Below are positions 12,836 to 15,348 of a stretch of DNA of 15,348 bases, piece by piece. Each line of letters starts with the position of its first letter. The stretch's first letter is position 1. The stretch is from an uncultured Muribaculaceae bacterium. GTDB lineage: Bacteria; Bacteroidota; Bacteroidia; Bacteroidales; Muribaculaceae. Made by a program: the position numbers and the translations under genes. The stretch lies in the NCBI GenBank assembly GCA_905209725.1, contig CAJLTZ010000062.1:1-15348 (forward strand), in the 5' to 3' direction. The notes beneath the pieces were generated by a model. The model was not told where the DNA came from. It searched no databases and saw nothing but the letters and a program-made list of their open reading frames with translations.

Positions 12836-14458
12836 TTAGCGGATGGCTTTCTCGGTGTGGGTGGTGCCGTCGGAGTAGGTGCGGGTCACGATGTAGGCGC
12901 CCGATTCGGGTGCGCTTACGCGGCGACCGGTGATGTCGTAGTATTTCTCCGACACGAGTTCGGCTCCTGCCTCTCCGGCGATATTTTCAATGCCAACTGT
13001 CTCATCGGCTGTAAAGCTCATGCGGGCTCCATAACCGTTTACTCTTGAGATCTGGCCGCAAAGGCTGCCGTCAATCGGTTTGGTGAGTTTTACGGTGCTG
13101 CCCTGAGCGGAGATGCCATCGCCCCAGATATCGGAAACCTCAATTGTATAGTTCTGGCCGTTGAGAAGCTCGAGAGTCTCCTGGTGCTCTCCAGCTTTTG
13201 TGTAGGGACCGAACTCTCTTACGATGTTTCCGCCCTCATCGAGGAGAAGGTATCTGTTATCCCCGGATGTGCCATCGCTCATAAAAGTGGCGTTGATTTT
13301 TGTCGGATATTTCGGGAGACGCTGGAAGCTGCCGGATATCGCACCGTTGTTGAAGTTGATATCCTTGTCGTTGGCCTTGAGAAGTTCAAGCGAATATCTG
13401 TTCACGCCGTTTTTGCCAAGGAATGGTTTCCATTTGCCGTTAAGGGGAATCTGCACAGTGGCCGGCTCGTGAGCGGGAATGTTTACATCAATGTCGATGG
13501 TCTGGGCGTCCTGCTCGGTCTGATGGTCGGAGAGAGTAGCCTTGAAAGTGAGTTTTGTGATAGCCTCGCCGGTGTAATTGTCGATGCAGGCTTCCAGAAA
13601 GTCAAGGCTATAAGAGTTTTCAATTCCGATAAGAGGATCGGCAAGGGCCACGATGTATCGGGCGTCAGGGTCATCGGTTACAGAGGGGAAGCTCGAAGAG
13701 GCCTTCATGATCTCCAAGTCGCCTTCAGCCACAAATGAAAGCACCTCAATGTCAGAAGGAATGAGGGGAATACCATTGATGTCGGCGGGAAGCACATACT
13801 TCACTTCGCGGCTGAAATATTCGCCGGAGTTTTTCTCACTGATAGCGTCGCCCCAGGTGTCGGTGAGCACCTTGCGGAGCATGTGGCGGTGGGGATACTG
13901 GTCGCCGGCGGCGCCGCTCTGCTGCGGGCCGAGCACATTGTTCTGCAGAAGCATCACAGTGAGTTTCGGCTGCTTCATTGTGGATGTGAAATAGCCCTCC
14001 ACATTTACAGTGAGAGTGCGTGTGGCGGAATCATAGGATGATGCCGACCAGAGATTCACGGGAGATGTCTGGGCAACGAGGGTGCGGGTGATGGGCCCCC
14101 ACTGGTCGTGGCCTACAAGATACTGTCCTGATGAAGGGTGACGGCTCACAACTCCAATCGGATACTGATATGCCATGAAGTGGTCGTGAATCTTATTGCC
14201 GTCTTCTGTGGTGTAGTCAGGCTGGCCCTGACCTGGAGTGGCAAAAGAGCCGGCGTGGATGGCTACTGTGAAGAAGTCGCCATGGTGCGACTGATGCAGG
14301 CGCGCCGCACGACGGTGGGCGCTGGGGCAGTTGCCGCAGTGGATGCCGGTGAATTCTTCCACCACAGAGCTGCGGGGTTCCGGGGTAGTGGTGACGTTCC
14401 AAGCCAATGCCGGCACTGTGGCAGCGGCTACGAGGAGTGAAGTCAAAAGTTGTTTCAT
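12836..14458 (-). CDS. Secreted Omp28-family, thioredoxin-like CxxC protein
   Basis: A 540-residue exported protein. The signal peptide (1-19) is MKQ, a hydrophobic stretch, then PALA. The N-terminal domain begins VVEEFTGIHCGNCPSAHRR (32-50), with Cys41-x-x-Cys44 in a thioredoxin-like setting. This is the Omp28 pattern seen in Porphyromonas and other Bacteroidetes. A middle region of several hundred residues is beta-rich and looks like repeated surface modules. The last 53 residues (488-540, containing YYDITGRRV and SGAYIVTR) look like the C-terminal sorting domain used by type IX secretion. If so, the protein would be on the outer membrane or secreted. Function is unknown; Omp28 relatives are described as adhesins or surface antigens, and a redox role is possible from the CxxC. 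It has a perfect promoter at 14496-14526 and its own terminator, so it is a single-gene unit. Confidence 0.82.
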   Translation of the reverse strand: MKQLLTSLLVAAATVPALAWNVTTTPEPRSSVVEEFTGIHCGNCPSAHRRAARLHQSHHGDFFTVAIHAGSFATPGQGQPDYTTEDGNKIHDHFMAYQYPIGVVSRHPSSGQYLVGHDQWGPITRTLVAQTSPVNLWSASSYDSATRTLTVNVEGYFTSTMKQPKLTVMLLQNNVLGPQQSGAAGDQYPHRHMLRKVLTDTWGDAISEKNSGEYFSREVKYVLPADINGIPLIPSDIEVLSFVAEGDLEIMKASSSFPSVTDDPDARYIVALADPLIGIENSYSLDFLEACIDNYTGEAITKLTFKATLSDHQTEQDAQTIDIDVNIPAHEPATVQIPLNGKWKPFLGKNGVNRYSLELLKANDKDINFNNGAISGSFQRLPKYPTKINATFMSDGTSGDNRYLLLDEGGNIVREFGPYTKAGEHQETLELLNGQNYTIEVSDIWGDGISAQGSTVKLTKPIDGSLCGQISRVNGYGARMSFTADETVGIENIAGEAGAELVSEKYYDITGRRVSAPESGAYIVTRTYSDGTTHTEKAIR

Positions 14459-14495
14459 GTTGGTATGGTGTATTTGTTGGTTGCGGATATAAGTG

Positions 14496-14526
14496 CAAAA
14501 TTACGAAAGAATTGCGAGTATGCAAA
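14496..14526 (-). promoter_or_regulatory. Promoter of the Omp28-like gene
   Basis: On the minus strand TTTG (14523-14526), 19 nt, then TAATTTTG (14496-14503) is an exact match to the Bacteroidetes consensus. Its -7 box is identical to that of the tRNA-Ser promoter. Expected initiation near 14489 gives a leader of about 30 nt. It lies in the 163-bp divergent region shared with the plus-strand gene at 14622, for which no clear promoter is visible. Confidence 0.82.
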
Positions 14527-14621
14527 TAGGGATGCAAAAATATTCGGCGTAAAATGGGTCGGAATTTACAAAAAAATTAATGAAGATTAATCCTTTATGG
14601 GGGTAACATGGTTATATTTAT

Positions 14622-15224
14622 ATGATAGATGTAATGCTCATATTAATAATATGCCTTCTTGCGGTAGCGGCGGCAAGGTTGCAGATGCGGATGCAGCGTC
14701 GGCAAAGCGGGGCTTCTTCCCGCTATCAGGCCACCGTCAGCGACAAGCCGGCATCAATAGGCGTTCAGGAGGAATCTCTTGACGACCCCCTGGCATACAC
14801 TGTCAGCCTGATAGGCCAGCAGGCCTATGATGCTATGAAAATGCAGGTGGAGAGCGTGATGAATGAGCACAAAGGCCAGCCGAGCACAATCTTCCGCCTT
14901 TGCCGTGGTGCCGAAACTTCGGATGGGAAGAAATGCCTGCATTCCTTGCTTCCGGGCGACCAGCTGTTCCTTATCCCCAATCTTAGCGGCGGATTGAGCC
15001 GGACAGACGTATATTCCAAGGGAATCTGCGTGGGAAGTCTTTTGCTCACGGAGGCCGAAACCGCGCTCCACATGATGAGTCAATATAATGTGAAGGGCGT
15101 ATATGTGGCCGAGCAGAACTGCTACGGAGATGTGGACGGCGTGGATCTGTCGCTGATAATGTTCTATCAGGCAAAGCCGAAGACCCAGATGGTCGCAGCC
15201 ATGAAGAAAGCATTCTTCAATTGA
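14622..15224 (+). CDS. Membrane-anchored hypothetical protein
   Basis: A 200-residue protein that I do not recognise. Residues 4-19 form a single hydrophobic N-terminal helix, followed by Arg-rich RLQMRMQRRQ (19-28), so the body is probably cytoplasmic. Residues 55-82 look helical. Residues 100-182 appear to be a compact beta-rich domain: GDQLFLIP, then GGLSRTDVYSKGICVGSLLL, then VKGVYVAEQNCYG and DLSLIMFY. The order of a GDxLxL strand, a V-Y-x-x-G-x-x-x-G turn and a following helix loosely recalls HIRAN-type small barrels, but this is a weak impression. Four cysteines (11, 94, 105, 136) precede a fifth at 157. The start is ATG at 14622, with a second in-frame ATG four codons on. It is transcribed away from the Omp28-like gene. 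A copy of the dispersed hairpin repeat begins 5 nt after the stop. Confidence 0.8.
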   Translation: MIDVMLILIICLLAVAAARLQMRMQRRQSGASSRYQATVSDKPASIGVQEESLDDPLAYTVSLIGQQAYDAMKMQVESVMNEHKGQPSTIFRLCRGAETSDGKKCLHSLLPGDQLFLIPNLSGGLSRTDVYSKGICVGSLLLTEAETALHMMSQYNVKGVYVAEQNCYGDVDGVDLSLIMFYQAKPKTQMVAAMKKAFFN

Positions 15225-15225
15225 T

Positions 15226-15254
15226 GCTCAGTTGCTGAGCGACTACCCTTTAAG
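15226..15254 (+). repeat. Dispersed repeat copy C with hairpin
   Basis: AGTTGC-TGA-GCGACT (15230-15244) forms a 6-bp stem with one G-U pair. It has the same arms and loop length as copy A. The tail ACCCTTTAAG matches copy B except for one base. An alternative perfect hairpin GCTCAG-TTG-CTGAGC spans 15226-15240. It lies immediately after the 14622 gene and may act as a 3' end or decay signal, although no proper T run follows. Orientation is opposite to copies A and B. Confidence 0.6.
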
Positions 15255-15292
15255 AAAGTGAATCTGAATAATTAGTTAGAAACCTTATAATA

Positions 15293-15317
15293 ACACTAGT
15301 GTCCCATAAAAATGGGA
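15293..15317. other. Palindrome plus hairpin, possible mobile-element end
   Basis: A perfect 10-bp palindrome ACACTAGTGT (15293-15302) shares its last base with a hairpin TCCCAT-AAAA-ATGGGA (15302-15317). An isolated -7-like TAAATTTG follows at 15335-15342, without a -33 box at the right distance. The arrangement resembles the terminal inverted repeat and internal promoter of an insertion sequence entering from the right edge, but no transposase is in the window. Nothing else is recognisable in 15255-15348. Confidence 0.35.
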
Positions 15318-15348
15318 GCTGGTTAAAAATTAAATAAATTTGGCCCAT

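Noticed and set aside
14540..14621. Plus-strand promoter for the 14622 gene (TATATTTA at 14613-14620)
   Set aside because: It differs from consensus, has no -33 box at the right spacing, and would start transcription inside the gene.

Overview
The window is a piece of a Bacteroidales chromosome, most plausibly Muribaculaceae or a close relative. Four observations point there. Genes lack Shine-Dalgarno sequences. At least three promoters match the Bacteroidetes primary sigma consensus (TTTG, 19-20 nt, TAnnTTTG). The 4-alpha-glucanotransferase is the DPE2-like form with tandem CBM20 modules. An Omp28-type surface protein ends in a CTD-like tail. The family assignment is inference. Most of the window is core metabolism on the minus strand, with no prophage, CRISPR array or intact transposon.

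Layout. Positions 1-782 are accessory-like and gene-poor. They hold a perfect 17-bp tandem duplication, a complete tRNA-Ser(CGA) transcription unit (promoter, tRNA, terminator, minus strand), a MATE transporter remnant lying between two copies of a short dispersed repeat, and the udp leader with a heptanucleotide tandem repeat. udp (783-1667, plus) overlaps tail-to-tail by 6 bp with dprA, the last gene of a five-gene minus-strand operon (6250 to 1662): DUF1015 protein, exported Ntn-type amidohydrolase, two-helix membrane protein, hotdog thioesterase, DprA. The operon has its own promoter (6333-6364), directly behind the terminator of the preceding unit. That unit is nrdJ-malQ (11662 to 6421): B12-dependent ribonucleotide reductase, then the two-CBM20 glucanotransferase 28 bp downstream, ending at a strong hairpin terminator. 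Upstream on the same strand are an AraC-family regulator (11765-12640) and, behind a terminator, a secreted thioredoxin-like Omp28-family protein (12836-14458). A divergent plus-strand gene (14622-15224) encodes an unrecognised N-terminally anchored protein. The last 125 bp carry a third copy of the dispersed repeat and a palindrome/hairpin pair that may mark a mobile-element end just outside the window.

How the genes work together: the window covers nucleoside salvage (udp), deoxynucleotide synthesis (nrdJ), intracellular maltodextrin metabolism (malQ) and natural-transformation/recombination (dprA). The most open biology is the exported Ntn hydrolase with its tightly overlapping membrane protein, the orphan 14622 gene, and the short-repeat family. 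No clearly new multi-gene system is visible.
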